Virus record (IMG/VR): IMGVR_UViG_3300023174_000011
Span: 1-39,999 of that record
DNA: 39,999 nucleotides
Reading direction: 5' to 3' (one strand)
DNA from: a virus
Shown here in pieces: positions 6,592-15,410 of the stretch. The position numbers and the translations under genes were made by a program. The notes under the pieces are model-generated. The model saw nothing but the letters and a program-made list of their open reading frames with translations. It did no database searches and was not told the origin of the DNA. Positions within the stretch are counted from its first letter, which is position 1. The number at the start of each line of letters is the position of its first letter.

Positions 6592-6827
6592 TACTTGTGC
6601 TCTTCTACATGCTGTTCAAACTTGCCTTCAAGTTTTGCCAGTATAACTTCAATTCTATTTACAGTATCTTTGATTGATTTGCCACCATTAGGTTTTAATT
6701 CAGCAACAATCTCTTTAATGTTGTGTCGAAACCACCAACGAAACCACGCACCGCCTGTAATAATTACAAATAAATATCCACTAACAGCGGTAGCCACCAT
6801 GGAGACATTGTTAAGATCGAGTTTCAT
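6591..6827 (-). CDS. Membrane protein of the lysis cassette (78 aa)
   Basis: A 78-residue protein with one N-terminal transmembrane helix (about residues 9-32, MVATAVSGYLFVIITGGAWF), a basic Arg/Trp patch (RWWFRH), and a C-terminal amphipathic helix or coiled coil (DTVNRIEVILAKLEGKFEQHVEEH). It could be a second holin, an antiholin or a spanin-like factor; similar two-part proteins sit beside endolysins in actinophages. The stop is coupled to the tiny acidic ORF. Confidence 0.7.
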   Translation of the reverse strand: MKLDLNNVSMVATAVSGYLFVIITGGAWFRWWFRHNIKEIVAELKPNGGKSIKDTVNRIEVILAKLEGKFEQHVEEHK

Positions 6828-6833
6828 TCAAGT

Positions 6834-8777
6834 TTATACCGTTCTAATAGTTAGATTGATAATGCCACCAAAACCAGTAAGTCTTTTATCTGGTGGGGTT
6901 GTATTTACAAACGATACCTCTTCAATGAGGCACTGTTGAATTTCTCCCGTGCGAAAGTCTTGCCATGTTAGTACGTCACCAGTTGCTTCTGCTGCTTCTA
7001 GTGCTTGCAGTCTTTCCTTTGCTCTATCTTCATATCCTAATGTGCCGTTATACTTGTCTGTTTCTGTATCAAAACACATTAAAGGAATCTTAATAATACG
7101 CTGACGCGGTGAAGCAGGTACTGCTTTTAGTTGGTAGCCCTTAAATATAGAGGCTTTAGTTATGTCAGTTGCATCTCTGTATATTACAAAGCGCAACGCT
7201 ATTGCGTCTTGCGCTCCTATTGGCTGCGTGATTGTAGCCTCTGGATTACCTATTGCTAGGTCATATGACGTTACATCATAGATATTGCCATCTGTATCTA
7301 CAGTTTGTAGACTTAGTGAGCCGTAGTTAAAGTCACCTTGCGCATGGATGCGCTTAAAGTTTTTAAGTTCTAGCGTATTAAATCTAATTAAACCTGTCTT
7401 AATATAACCATTGTTTACTAGATCAGTTGTAGATTGAATAAGTATTCCATTGCTACCTGATGTAGTAAATGCAATCTGATCTGTGTTGCCTACAAAATCA
7501 ACAGTAGTTGCGTATCCAGTTATAGTTGTAGAGTAGGCATCAGTTGCATATGCAAACCGTAAGGTTTCAATTTCTTCGGCTAAGTTAATACGATATAGCC
7601 CAACATAACCATTGATAGAACCAGTAGCCCATACGTATGTATCTCTAAAAGCAAAGTCTAAGCCTGCATTAGCAGCCTCAATTGTAAGTGGACCATAAGT
7701 AATAGAACCAGTGCCATCACTGATACTAGCCACACGAATACCTTTATTAGTACCAATCAAAAGATAACCAAGATAAGATTCAATCTTATAGATTACCTCA
7801 CCTACTGGCATCTGTGCTGCTACAATTCCAGATGTTAATGTGGGCATAGAACCAGTAGTATTATCAAGTGTAAACTTGTAAATAGCAGAGTTACCACCAA
7901 GGTAACCAGCAGCATAAATAGCAGAACCAGACTCAGATATAGATGTCCAATTCCAATCAGAGTTTGGATGTGTGTATACAGGCGTAGGTAATGTATGGCT
8001 TGAACCTCTGGCAGCAGTCAGTTCATAAACTGATGCACCAATACAACCAACAAGACGTTGTTTAACCCAAGCAAGTACAATTTTTTCACTGCCAGTATTG
8101 TAATACTGAGTATATCCAGTAGTAGGTGTAGCAATTTCACCTGTATAAATGTGGTCATTGTCTGCTACAAAAAGATATGCGCCATCAGTTGCAATAGCAA
8201 GTGTAGCAGTATCTAATCCTGCAGTTACTACGCTTGTGTATGTGGCTGATGTACCTGCTGCGGTATAACTTTTAATAGTTGTATTAGCAGGAGTCCAAGC
8301 AAGAATCTTGTCAGTTGAGCCATCAACAATAGATATGGCTTTATATACACCAGTAGTTACACCAGTCATGTTTGCTGTGTCTTTTAACAAAGACACCTGC
8401 CCAGGTGTCCATATATCTACACCTAATGAATCAGCAATACGGTATGAGTTAGATGCAATTGTGGTTGAATATGGGTTAGCCAATGGGTCATAAAACTTAA
8501 TACCAGTACCAGTGTGAAAAGAAGACTGGCTGCGCAACCACCATCCAGTGAGCGACTGCTCACCTGGGTCGCGCTGCGAGTCAAACTGTGGCTTTCTAAA
8601 TGGTGCAGTAGCACGCTCGTATGGGCGTGCATCATTGACAGCAACCAGGAATGGTATACCAGCAATTGCAACGTCATACTCACTGCCAGTATTTTGCCAG
8701 ATAGTACCTGAAGCAATACCTAAATCAACAGCAATAGATCGCGTAGCACGACCTTCGGTTATGTCTCTGCCAGCCAT
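6834..8777 (-). CDS. Large beta-rich tail protein (647 aa, propeller-like)
   Basis: A 647-residue protein, almost all beta, with repeated short blocks of the kind SGSAIYAAGYLGGNSAIYKF, LLIGTNKGIRVAS and YVWATGSINGYVGLYRI. These suggest a beta-propeller as in the tail nozzle or tubular proteins of podoviruses. The N-terminus begins MAGRDITEGRATRSIAVDLG, and the C-terminus (FGGIINLTIRTV) is strand-rich. It starts after a clear aaggag site. The position just before the lysis genes and after the fibres suggests a distal tail component. A receptor-binding role is possible. Confidence is high for a virion tail protein and lower for the exact role. Confidence 0.75.
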   Translation of the reverse strand: MAGRDITEGRATRSIAVDLGIASGTIWQNTGSEYDVAIAGIPFLVAVNDARPYERATAPFRKPQFDSQRDPGEQSLTGWWLRSQSSFHTGTGIKFYDPLANPYSTTIASNSYRIADSLGVDIWTPGQVSLLKDTANMTGVTTGVYKAISIVDGSTDKILAWTPANTTIKSYTAAGTSATYTSVVTAGLDTATLAIATDGAYLFVADNDHIYTGEIATPTTGYTQYYNTGSEKIVLAWVKQRLVGCIGASVYELTAARGSSHTLPTPVYTHPNSDWNWTSISESGSAIYAAGYLGGNSAIYKFTLDNTTGSMPTLTSGIVAAQMPVGEVIYKIESYLGYLLIGTNKGIRVASISDGTGSITYGPLTIEAANAGLDFAFRDTYVWATGSINGYVGLYRINLAEEIETLRFAYATDAYSTTITGYATTVDFVGNTDQIAFTTSGSNGILIQSTTDLVNNGYIKTGLIRFNTLELKNFKRIHAQGDFNYGSLSLQTVDTDGNIYDVTSYDLAIGNPEATITQPIGAQDAIALRFVIYRDATDITKASIFKGYQLKAVPASPRQRIIKIPLMCFDTETDKYNGTLGYEDRAKERLQALEAAEATGDVLTWQDFRTGEIQQCLIEEVSFVNTTPPDKRLTGFGGIINLTIRTV

Positions 8778-8786
8778 TGCTGCTCC

Positions 8787-8876
8787 TTAGATAAACTCGT
8801 TTGATTCCATAATATCTACACCAGCAAGAGCATCATGTTGATGCTCTTTGCTGCAGTTCTCACATTGTTTACACAT
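8787..8876 (-). CDS. Tiny Cys-rich protein (29 aa)
   Basis: A 29-residue ORF beginning MCKQCENCSKEHQHD, with three Cys and two nearby His that could bind a metal. It starts three bases after the upstream stop (8879), and its stop overlaps the aaggag ribosome site of the 647-residue tail gene. No family is recognised. Short CxxCxxC late proteins recur in this genome (see also 16579-16764). Confidence 0.5.
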   Translation of the reverse strand: MCKQCENCSKEHQHDALAGVDIMESNEFI

Positions 8877-8878
8877 TG

Positions 8879-9253
8879 TTATTCGGTTGGTAGTACTAAT
8901 TCAGTCCAAGATAATGTTTCTTCATTCCAAGTGTATGGCTTTTTATCTGTTGGATAAGAAACAGGTGCTTGCCACTTAGCATTAGCATCTAATGTCCAAG
9001 ATGGATAAGGCTGAGGCGTAAAGAAGTGGTCAGCAATTGGGTCGTAAGACATTCCAATGCCAGCATAATTCTTGCGGAATGTAGCATTGTAAGAAGTTTG
9101 AACCCAACGAGTATCATCGCCTAGCAGAGACTTACAAAACATAATACCTTTAGTTTCATTCTCTACTCCGTCAAGAAGCAGTTCTTCATTAGCCACAACA
9201 ATAACTTGTATGACTACATTGTTTTCATCTAGTTGAGCAAAGTGTGCCATCAT
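8879..9253 (-). CDS. Tail-associated conserved phage protein (124 aa)
   Basis: A 124-residue protein of a type I recognise from aquatic phages: it opens AHFAQLDENNVVIQVIVVANEE, then GIMFCKSLLGDDTRWVQTSYN, FRKNYAGIGMSYD and a Pro/Trp-rich FFTPQPYPSWTLD. In cyanophages and pelagiphages this family sits among tail-fibre genes and is thought to be structural or a fibre accessory. Two adjacent ATGs follow a gggag site; the second (9250) may be the true start. It follows the three Gly-rich fibre genes. Confidence 0.72.
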   Translation of the reverse strand: MMAHFAQLDENNVVIQVIVVANEELLLDGVENETKGIMFCKSLLGDDTRWVQTSYNATFRKNYAGIGMSYDPIADHFFTPQPYPSWTLDANAKWQAPVSYPTDKKPYTWNEETLSWTELVLPTE

Positions 9254-9262
9254 TATTCTCCC

Positions 9263-10168
9263 TTAAAGAGTAATTGTTCCAGAACCTGTAAATTGATAAA
9301 TTCTATATCCACTGCTAGTTGTGACTGTTGGAGAACCTGTTGTTGTAGCAACAGGATAAGCCTCTGGATAACGAATAATTACAATACCAGAACCACCAAT
9401 TGTTCCTGCGGCTGCTTGATTAAAACGACCACCACCACCTCCGCCAGTGTTTGCAGTTCCATTTACCGCATTAGCAGCAGAACCACCAGCACCGCCTCCG
9501 CCATTACCACCAGCAGCGGTTACACCAGTACCGCCAGCAGATGAATTACCACCACCACCTCCGCCACGGAATACTGCGGAACCTGTAATTGAAGATGAAA
9601 TACCCACACCGCCCGCGCCTGGCGTTGAACCGCTACCGTTCCCACCTACTGCACCTGCTCCACCACCACCTGCTGCGGAGTTTGAAGTTGTAGTGCTACC
9701 GCCTGCGTAACCTTGATTTGCGGTACCAGTTCCGCCAGTTTTGGCTGCGGTGTAACCACCAGCGCCACCACCAGAACCACCGTTTCCACCATTTGACGAG
9801 TAAAGACCACCGTAACCGCCACCTGTTGAGGTGATAGTTGTTATGCCGCTTCCAGAAATAGATGAATCTGAACCATTATTACCATTTGCATTTGTTGCTG
9901 CAGTTCCACCAGCGCCAACGGTTATTGTATAAGTTACACCAGAAGCAAAAGTAATCATTGGCTCTGCGCTTGCTCCACCGCCAGAGGTCTCGCCTGTAAC
10001 TGAACAACGGTAACCACCAGCACCACCACCACCTGTTGAAGCATCAGCACCTGAATAAGAACCGCCACTACCGCCTCCAGCAATTACAAGGTATTGAAAG
10101 TTTGTTCCTAAGTTTCCTGCCAGTAAAGAACCTTTTTTAGTTTTTCCTTTAAGACTTGTAGTAGCCAT
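9263..10168 (-). CDS. Glycine-rich tail protein, paralog 3 of 3
   Basis: A 301-residue glycine-rich protein. The N-terminus is MATTSLKGKTKKGSLLAGN, then QYLVIAGGG and long GGGG-containing stretches alternating with short strands (YTITVGAGG, SSISGSG, SSITGSAVFRGGGGGG). The C-terminus is SGIVIIRYPEAY, then TTTGSPTV and YRIYQFTGSGTITL. This is the Gly-rich domain seen in aquatic phage tail fibres, probably a polyglycine-sandwich-like adhesin exposed to the host surface. It shares its ends with the two upstream paralogs. The start overlaps the previous stop (TAATG). Confidence 0.8.
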   Translation of the reverse strand: MATTSLKGKTKKGSLLAGNLGTNFQYLVIAGGGSGGSYSGADASTGGGGAGGYRCSVTGETSGGGASAEPMITFASGVTYTITVGAGGTAATNANGNNGSDSSISGSGITTITSTGGGYGGLYSSNGGNGGSGGGAGGYTAAKTGGTGTANQGYAGGSTTTSNSAAGGGGAGAVGGNGSGSTPGAGGVGISSSITGSAVFRGGGGGGNSSAGGTGVTAAGGNGGGGAGGSAANAVNGTANTGGGGGGRFNQAAAGTIGGSGIVIIRYPEAYPVATTTGSPTVTTSSGYRIYQFTGSGTITL

Positions 10169-11100
10169 TAGAAAGTTATGCTCCCACTTCCAGTAAATTG
10201 ATAAATCTTATATCCACCTGTATTAGTAAATGTAGGAGAGCCTGTAGTTGCTGTAGCATCATTATAAGTATTCGCATAGCGAATAATTACTATACCTGAT
10301 GAACCATTAGTTGGTCCGTATTGATTTCCGACTGCGTTGTTGGTGGCACCACCACCACCACCACTACCAGTGTTAACAGCAGGCGTTGTTGGTGAATAAC
10401 TGGTATTCCAATAAGTACTACCATTGCCTCCTACGCTTGAGCCGCCAAGTCCTTGAGTAACAGACTGTGCATCAAAATCTTGGTTTGCTGCGCCACCACC
10501 ACCGCCAGCACCACGAACAACGGCTGTTCCTGTAATTGAAGATGAAAGCCCTGCGCCACCATTACCGCCAGTTACGGGAGAAGCCGCATTTGACCCAGCA
10601 CCACCAGCGCCGCCACCACCAGCACCCATTCGTTTATTGTTGGTTACGCTTACACCTAGACCGCCAGCACTTCCCTGCCCTGATGTTCCTGAATTTGCTG
10701 TAGATGTTGAAATATAATTTCCACCACCTGAACCACCAGATGCAGCAACTTCACCACTTGTGTAACTCCAGGCACAAGCACCACCTCCACCGCCTGTGGA
10801 AGTTATTGAAGAAAATACAGAATTGCCACCATTAGAAGCAGTAGTTTGAGGGTCAGAAAATGGTCTACCAAATCCTGCGCCACCTGCGCCAACTGTAACT
10901 GTGTAGTTTGTACCGCCAGTAACAGATAAACCTGTTGCTGTAAGATACCCACCCGCACCGCCACCACCACCCATGCCACCACCACCACCGCCACCAGCAA
11001 GAACTAAGTATTCAACAGTTGGGGTAACTGGGTTGTAAAAGGTATTGCCGACAAGGAGACTACGACTAAATACGCCAGTCTTAAGACTTCTAATAGCCAT
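10168..11100 (-). CDS. Glycine-rich tail protein, paralog 2 of 3
   Basis: A 310-residue paralog with the same plan: N-terminus MAIRSLKTGVFSRSLLVGN, the strand VEYLVLAGGGGGGG, a polyglycine core, and C-terminus SGIVIIRYANTY, then TTGSPTFTNTGGYKIYQFTGSGSITF. Inner blocks NYTVTVGAGG and SSITGTAVVRGAGGGGG match those of the neighbours. Differences cluster in the Gly-rich loops, as expected for a variable adhesin. It lies between the other two copies with a 10-base gap upstream. Confidence 0.8.
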   Translation of the reverse strand: MAIRSLKTGVFSRSLLVGNTFYNPVTPTVEYLVLAGGGGGGGMGGGGGAGGYLTATGLSVTGGTNYTVTVGAGGAGFGRPFSDPQTTASNGGNSVFSSITSTGGGGGACAWSYTSGEVAASGGSGGGNYISTSTANSGTSGQGSAGGLGVSVTNNKRMGAGGGGAGGAGSNAASPVTGGNGGAGLSSSITGTAVVRGAGGGGGAANQDFDAQSVTQGLGGSSVGGNGSTYWNTSYSPTTPAVNTGSGGGGGATNNAVGNQYGPTNGSSGIVIIRYANTYNDATATTGSPTFTNTGGYKIYQFTGSGSITF

Positions 11101-11110
11101 TAATTACTCC

Positions 11111-11905
11111 TTAAAAAGTGATTGACCCTGAACCAGTAAATTTGTAAACACGATAACCACCACCAGTTGTAATTGTTGGTGAACCAGTTGTTGAAGTAGC
11201 GGCTTCAATAGTATCTACATAGCGAATAATTACAATACCGCTTCCACCATTTTTTCCATTTCGAGAAGTTGAATCTAAAACTCCACCGTTACCTGTATTA
11301 GCGGTTCCATCGGTTCCGCTCGCAACGCCTGAAGTTCCACCTGCAGAATAGGTAACTGATGAACCTGAAATAGATGATGCTAAACCTGAACCACCTGTTG
11401 TATTTGAACCAGCAGATGACTTACCTCCACCGCCTCCACCAACGCCACCAGCGTTGTAAGCAGCACCATTATTACCTTCGCCTGATGTGCCTGTTCCAGC
11501 AGTTGCTAATGTTGCGCTATAACCAGTACCACCGCCTGAGCCACCATTACGACCATTTGCTTGTGCGGTTGTTCCTGCGCCAGAACCACCGCCTCCACCG
11601 CCTTGAGTACTAACAGTACCAAATGCTGAAAAACCACCATCTCCACCTTGAGATGTTGAATTAATAGCAGTTCCAACACCTGCCGCACCAACGGTCACAG
11701 TGTAAGAAGTACCTTTTAGAACATTAAATCCTGATGCTGTTTTAAGACCACCTGCGCCTCCGCCACCACCATAGGAACCTGATGTTCCACCGCCAGCGCC
11801 ACCACCACCGCCAGCAACTAAATATTCAACTGAGAATGTATAACCATTACCAGCAAGTAAACTAGATGGAGAAACTACTCCAGTCTTGAAACTTGAAATA
11901 GACAT
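11111..11905 (-). CDS. Glycine-rich tail protein, paralog 1 of 3
   Basis: The shortest paralog, 264 residues: N-terminus MSISSFKTGVVSPSSLLAGN, the strand VEYLVAGGGGGAGG, inner SYTVTVGAAG and SSISGSSVTYSAGG blocks, and C-terminus SGIVIIRYVDTI, then TTGSPTITTGGGYRVYKFTGSGSITF. The polyglycine core is shorter than in the other two. It begins in a TAATG-type overlap with the stop of the upstream 108-residue gene and is the first translated of the trio. Confidence 0.8.
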   Translation of the reverse strand: MSISSFKTGVVSPSSLLAGNGYTFSVEYLVAGGGGGAGGGTSGSYGGGGGAGGLKTASGFNVLKGTSYTVTVGAAGVGTAINSTSQGGDGGFSAFGTVSTQGGGGGGSGAGTTAQANGRNGGSGGGTGYSATLATAGTGTSGEGNNGAAYNAGGVGGGGGGKSSAGSNTTGGSGLASSISGSSVTYSAGGTSGVASGTDGTANTGNGGVLDSTSRNGKNGGSGIVIIRYVDTIEAATSTTGSPTITTGGGYRVYKFTGSGSITF

Positions 11906-12231
11906 TAGACCGAAGCCTCATCTCCAAATGCTGAGAACGCTAGGTTCGCAGTTGACGCATATACTGAAATCACATCCGTAGTTGCTAATGTTAAACCAAC
12001 TGTAATAAGAGTTGAGTCAGATGCTCCTACTGTAATGTCATAACCAATATAATGTTGGTTAGCAATAGAAGCCCCTGCTGGGCGTACCGCAAGGCGGAAC
12101 GTAGCAGCAGTTGATGTTAAGTTAGCAACCGAAATAGTTGATACCACTGCTTCTTTAGCAGAAGGTACCGTGTATAGAGTTGTTAGTGTAGTTGCAGATG
12201 GGTTTGATTGCCCAAGAACTTTTTTAGCCAT
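11905..12231 (-). CDS. Small beta-rich tail structural protein (108 aa)
   Basis: A 108-residue beta-sandwich-like protein (LYTVPSAKEAVVSTISVANL, TFRLAVRPAG, IGYDITVGASDSTLITVGL, DVISVYASTANLAFSAFG). Proteins of this size and pattern lie beside fibre genes in aquatic phages and are probably tail or head-decoration components. A good ribosome site (aaggag) lies eight bases before the ATG. The exact role is unknown. Confidence 0.65.
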   Translation of the reverse strand: MAKKVLGQSNPSATTLTTLYTVPSAKEAVVSTISVANLTSTAATFRLAVRPAGASIANQHYIGYDITVGASDSTLITVGLTLATTDVISVYASTANLAFSAFGDEASV

Positions 12232-12248
12232 TTGTATTTCTCCTTAGG

Positions 12249-13925
12249 TTACGCACCCATCAGCATGAATACTGAAGGTGTTGGGTCGGTTACGATTGAT
12301 GCCCACGAAGCGGCTGTTCCGTTTGTGGTTAGATACTTTCCTGAGTTACCAGTTTGAGTCGGTAATGAGTTAACTGTTGCCCAAGATGCATTAGTACCAT
12401 CACTTGTAAGATATTTGCCACTAGCAGATGTTTGAGCAGGTACTACATAAACGCTAGATGTATTAAGGTTTACGGTTACAGCACCACTTGCACCACCACC
12501 TGTTAATCCCGTGCCTGCTGTTACTGATTCTATATCACCGCTTGTTGCCATAACAGACCAAGCGGAACCAGTCCATACATACATAGCAGCAAGAACTGAA
12601 TCAAAATAAAGTGCACCTGTAAGAAGTGCATTGCCATCATTGTCTACAGAAGGAGCAGATGATTTAGCACCAAGGTATCTATCATCAAAAGAATCATAAG
12701 AAGCAGCAGCAGAAGTTGCTGACGCAGCCGCACTAGTAGCACTAGTAGCAGCAGCAGTGGCTGATGTTCCTGCTGAAGTAGCAGATGTGGCTGCAGCCGT
12801 GGCAGAAGCCGCGGCAGATGTTGCTGAAGTCGTAGCAGCAGTAGCCTGTGTAGTGGCTGTAGCAGCCGAATTAGAGGCACTTGTAGCACTGGCTGCAGCA
12901 GAGGTTGCGCTTGTAGCAGCAGCCGTAGCAGAGGCTGCAGCACTGGTAGCAGATGTAGCAGCACTATTAGCAGAAGTAAGAGCATTAGAGGCGTAAGTTG
13001 AAATAGTTGCTACGCTTGCGGCTGCTGTTGTAGCAGAAGCAGCAGCACTAGTGGCTGAAGTTGTAGCAGCGGTAGCAGATGCAGCAGCAGATGTAGCACT
13101 GGTAGCAGCAGCGGTTGCTGAAGCAGCCGCTGATGTGGCAGAAGTTGCTGCTGCAGTAGCCTGAGTAGTTGCACTTGTAGCAGAAGTTGCTGCTGCTGTT
13201 TGAGATGTAAGAGCAGATGAGGCTGAAGTGGCAGCCGATGTAGCGGATGTAGCAGCAGATGCTGCTGATGTGGCTGCTGCAGTAGCAGATGCTGCTGCGC
13301 TTGTTGCGCTAGTAGAAGCAGCAACTGCTGAACCAAGGATAGAATCTACGTATGTTTTGGTGGTAGCGTCAGAACCAGCAGATGGAGCAGACAGTCCTGT
13401 TACTGAGGCACCCGTAATGGTGCCTCCTGATACTGTTGCTGTACTAGTAATTGTACCAGATAAGGTAGCCCCAGCAATGGTAGGTGTCGTAAATGTCTTA
13501 TTTGTGAGTGTCTGAGTCTTGGCTGTGCCTACTACGTCACCCTCACCTGTAGCAATGCCGTGCATAGCATGAGTGCCAGTACCATCATTGTAAGCAGTAG
13601 TTGCTTCAATGTGTAGGTTGGCTTCACGTAAGTCACGACCAATAACCATGTGTCGGACAATTGCACCTGATGAGTGATCTTGCGCAGATGAACCATCAAC
13701 AGCACGAGTTACTGTAAGGTTATTTGAACTTACAACCGTAACTTCTACAATTTCTTCAAGGGCTGTATCTGGGTCAACAACAATAGTAAATGTTTGACCA
13801 GCCGCAATGGTAGTACCACTGAGCAATGAAGTGGCAGAGGTAACTGGAAAAACTGTAGCACCAGAAGTAACTGGGCTAGTCAGCGATGTTTGCTGGGAAC
13901 GGGAAGTATACTTACGTGTTGTCAT
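12249..13925 (-). CDS. Tail fibre with long Ala/Ser/Thr repeat shaft
   Basis: A 558-residue tail fibre. Residues 1-200 are beta-rich and probably attach to the particle (EIVEVTVVSSNNLTVTRAVDG; a TLTNKTFTTPTI motif common in fibres). Residues about 200-412 are a near-continuous Ala/Ser/Thr repeat (units such as SATSAAASATAAAT), like the shaft of lambda-type side fibres. The C-terminal part has DDRYLGAK, LYFDSVLAAMYVWTGSAW and two related blocks (SGKYLTSDGTNASWA and SGKYLTTNGTAASWA). It is likely a trimeric rod with a distal head. The shaft is made of short DNA repeats prone to length change. Confidence 0.85.
   Translation of the reverse strand: MTTRKYTSRSQQTSLTSPVTSGATVFPVTSATSLLSGTTIAAGQTFTIVVDPDTALEEIVEVTVVSSNNLTVTRAVDGSSAQDHSSGAIVRHMVIGRDLREANLHIEATTAYNDGTGTHAMHGIATGEGDVVGTAKTQTLTNKTFTTPTIAGATLSGTITSTATVSGGTITGASVTGLSAPSAGSDATTKTYVDSILGSAVAASTSATSAAASATAAATSAASAATSATSAATSASSALTSQTAAATSATSATTQATAAATSATSAAASATAAATSATSAAASATAATTSATSAAASATTAAASVATISTYASNALTSANSAATSATSAAASATAAATSATSAAASATSASNSAATATTQATAATTSATSAAASATAAATSATSAGTSATAAATSATSAAASATSAAASYDSFDDRYLGAKSSAPSVDNDGNALLTGALYFDSVLAAMYVWTGSAWSVMATSGDIESVTAGTGLTGGGASGAVTVNLNTSSVYVVPAQTSASGKYLTSDGTNASWATVNSLPTQTGNSGKYLTTNGTAASWASIVTDPTPSVFMLMGA
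12700..13327. repeat. Short tandem repeats coding the fibre shaft
   Basis: This stretch is made of imperfect gcagcagta/gctgatgtagc-type units that code the Ala/Ser/Thr shaft of the fibre. The repetition gives long spurious open frames on both strands. It is a coding low-complexity repeat, not a CRISPR array: unit length varies and there are no unique spacers. Confidence 0.8.
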
Positions 13926-13933
13926 CTATACGC

Positions 13934-14827
13934 CTATCGTGAATAGTGGACGCGGGTTGGGTACTGAAGTTTCTGTTTTAGAGATTCTTCTTCAAGGCGT
14001 TGCAGGTACAACCCTTGTAAGTTTTTAGTAACATTTGTTCCTACACCGTAAGGACGTTTAACGTCTAACTCATCTGCTTGTGGAGATGAGATAGAGATAC
14101 GTGCTGGGTCTGTGTAAGAAGATAAACGCCATGCTGCACCGTAAATAATTACGTCACGCATAGAACTAGGCAACCCAGTAACTGTTTCAAAGTCATCTGA
14201 ATTGTTTGTTAATAGTGTAGGAATGTGTGCATAGATAATGTTGATGGTACGACCAGGAAGTACGTTGTCATAGATTGACACAGACTTACCTGTTGGGAAT
14301 GCAGTTGCATAAGCAAGCGGGTCCCAACGCCATTGGCGAATTGGGAGCCATTCTTTAGTTGGTCCAACAGATTGCCAAGCCATTGACAGAATCTGAATAG
14401 CATCCGCTGGTAGCGGATAAGTAGTACGACTAGCAAGGAATGAAACAGCAGTAGAACCTACTGCAAAAACTTTAGGGTATACAGCATTGACTGTATCGTT
14501 AATAGCACGCTTAACTGCTATGCGTGGGTATGTCGGCGTAACAGTAACTTTTGCATTGGACGAGTGAGCCGCTGCGGTAGTGCCGTTGTATCCGCGACCA
14601 AATGGGGCAATAGTAATAGTATTAGCCTGACGGTCATAAGAATCCACCCACATCATTTCATCATCAATTTCAATGATGCCTTTACCAATGTTGTCAGTTG
14701 CTGCTACGTTAATAACTAGATCGCTAGTTGTTACAGCAGATACTAGATAAGTAACACGGTCTTGACGGTAAGTAAAACCACTAAGGTCTAATTGAATATC
14801 ATCTACGAGATTACTAAGCGTTGTCAT
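13934..14827 (-). CDS. Head-tail adaptor / tail tubular A-like protein
   Basis: A protein of 297 residues from the ATG at 14827, one base after the upstream stop; an in-frame TTG at 14839 would add four residues. It begins TTLSNLVDDIQLDLSGFT. A beta block (GIIEIDDEMMWVDSYD, APFGRGYNGTTAAAH) follows, then a helical part IAVKRAINDTVNAVYPKVF and later LPSSMRDVIIYGAAWRLSSY. The order resembles podoviral head-to-tail adaptors (tail tubular protein A type). The position between capsid-region and fibre genes fits. Confidence 0.7.
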   Translation of the reverse strand: MTTLSNLVDDIQLDLSGFTYRQDRVTYLVSAVTTSDLVINVAATDNIGKGIIEIDDEMMWVDSYDRQANTITIAPFGRGYNGTTAAAHSSNAKVTVTPTYPRIAVKRAINDTVNAVYPKVFAVGSTAVSFLASRTTYPLPADAIQILSMAWQSVGPTKEWLPIRQWRWDPLAYATAFPTGKSVSIYDNVLPGRTINIIYAHIPTLLTNNSDDFETVTGLPSSMRDVIIYGAAWRLSSYTDPARISISSPQADELDVKRPYGVGTNVTKNLQGLYLQRLEEESLKQKLQYPTRVHYSR

Positions 14828-14828
14828 A

Positions 14829-15161
14829 TTAACTCGCAATCAATCGTAGGGCTGTAACAATTTCAAGATATTTGGCTGGGTCTGTAATGCCAGCAAGTTC
14901 TGAAGCAACAGCGTTAAAGCCTTTATACTCAGGATACTTACGGTTAGGGTCTGCTTTAAGATTAAGAGCAGATGCCATTGGTGTGCCGTTAGGTGTACCA
15001 GCCCAGTCATTTACTGCACCGTCTTCATCTTGGTATAATGTGTATGCTGGATACTCTCCGCCATTAGCAAGACGATTTATCTCGTCACGTAATGTAGAAC
15101 CAGGACGACCATAGAGTGTGTAACTTGTGCCGTTATAAGTTTGAGTTCCGTATACAGTCAT
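14829..15161 (-). CDS. Hypothetical virion-region protein (110 aa)
   Basis: A 110-residue protein beginning TVYGTQTYNGTSYTLYGRPG and ending EIVTALRLIAS, with a middle rich in Asn, Pro and Gly (DWAGTPNGTPMASALNLKAD). It directly precedes the adaptor gene, so a connector or tail-completion role is plausible. No family is recognised. Confidence 0.65.
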   Translation of the reverse strand: MTVYGTQTYNGTSYTLYGRPGSTLRDEINRLANGGEYPAYTLYQDEDGAVNDWAGTPNGTPMASALNLKADPNRKYPEYKGFNAVASELAGITDPAKYLEIVTALRLIAS

Positions 15162-15173
15162 TGCTTACCTTTC

Positions 15174-15410
15174 TTATCTATGCTTTGCAGTTTTTTTGGC
15201 TATTGCTTTAGGTTGTTTTACAAACTGTTTACCTTTAGCATTACCTTCTGCTTTGGCTTTATTGGTTGCAGCCTTTTCAGCAGGGGTTAAAGATGCCCAT
15301 GCTTTCTCAGGTAAGTATCTTTTCTTTCCTTTAGAAGGAGTACCGTCAGAAGTTTTCCACTTCTGCGCACTCCACTTCTTAAGTGATTCTTGTGGTTTAG
15401 CAAGTGCCAT
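15174..15410 (-). CDS. DUF5872-like basic protein (78 aa)
   Basis: A 78-residue Lys-rich protein with LKKWSAQKWKTSDG, KRYLPEKAWASLTPAEKAAT and the ending GKQFVKQPKAIAKKTAKHR. This matches my recollection of DUF5872, small basic proteins found in aquatic phages and large DNA viruses. It is probably DNA- or virion-associated. It shares its start with the stop of the upstream gene (TAATG), part of a run of small basic proteins. Confidence 0.68.
   Translation of the reverse strand: MALAKPQESLKKWSAQKWKTSDGTPSKGKKRYLPEKAWASLTPAEKAATNKAKAEGNAKGKQFVKQPKAIAKKTAKHR

Noticed and set aside
9447-9710. Proline-rich plus-strand frame
   Set aside because: It is the antisense shadow of the polyglycine codons in the tail protein.
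12700-13327. CRISPR-like repetition
   Set aside because: Units are short, irregular and in-frame coding repeats without unique spacers or cas genes.
12644-13515. Leu/Gln-rich and Ala/Val-rich frames on both strands of the fibre shaft
   Set aside because: By-products of the short coding repeats; the fibre frame explains the region from end to end.
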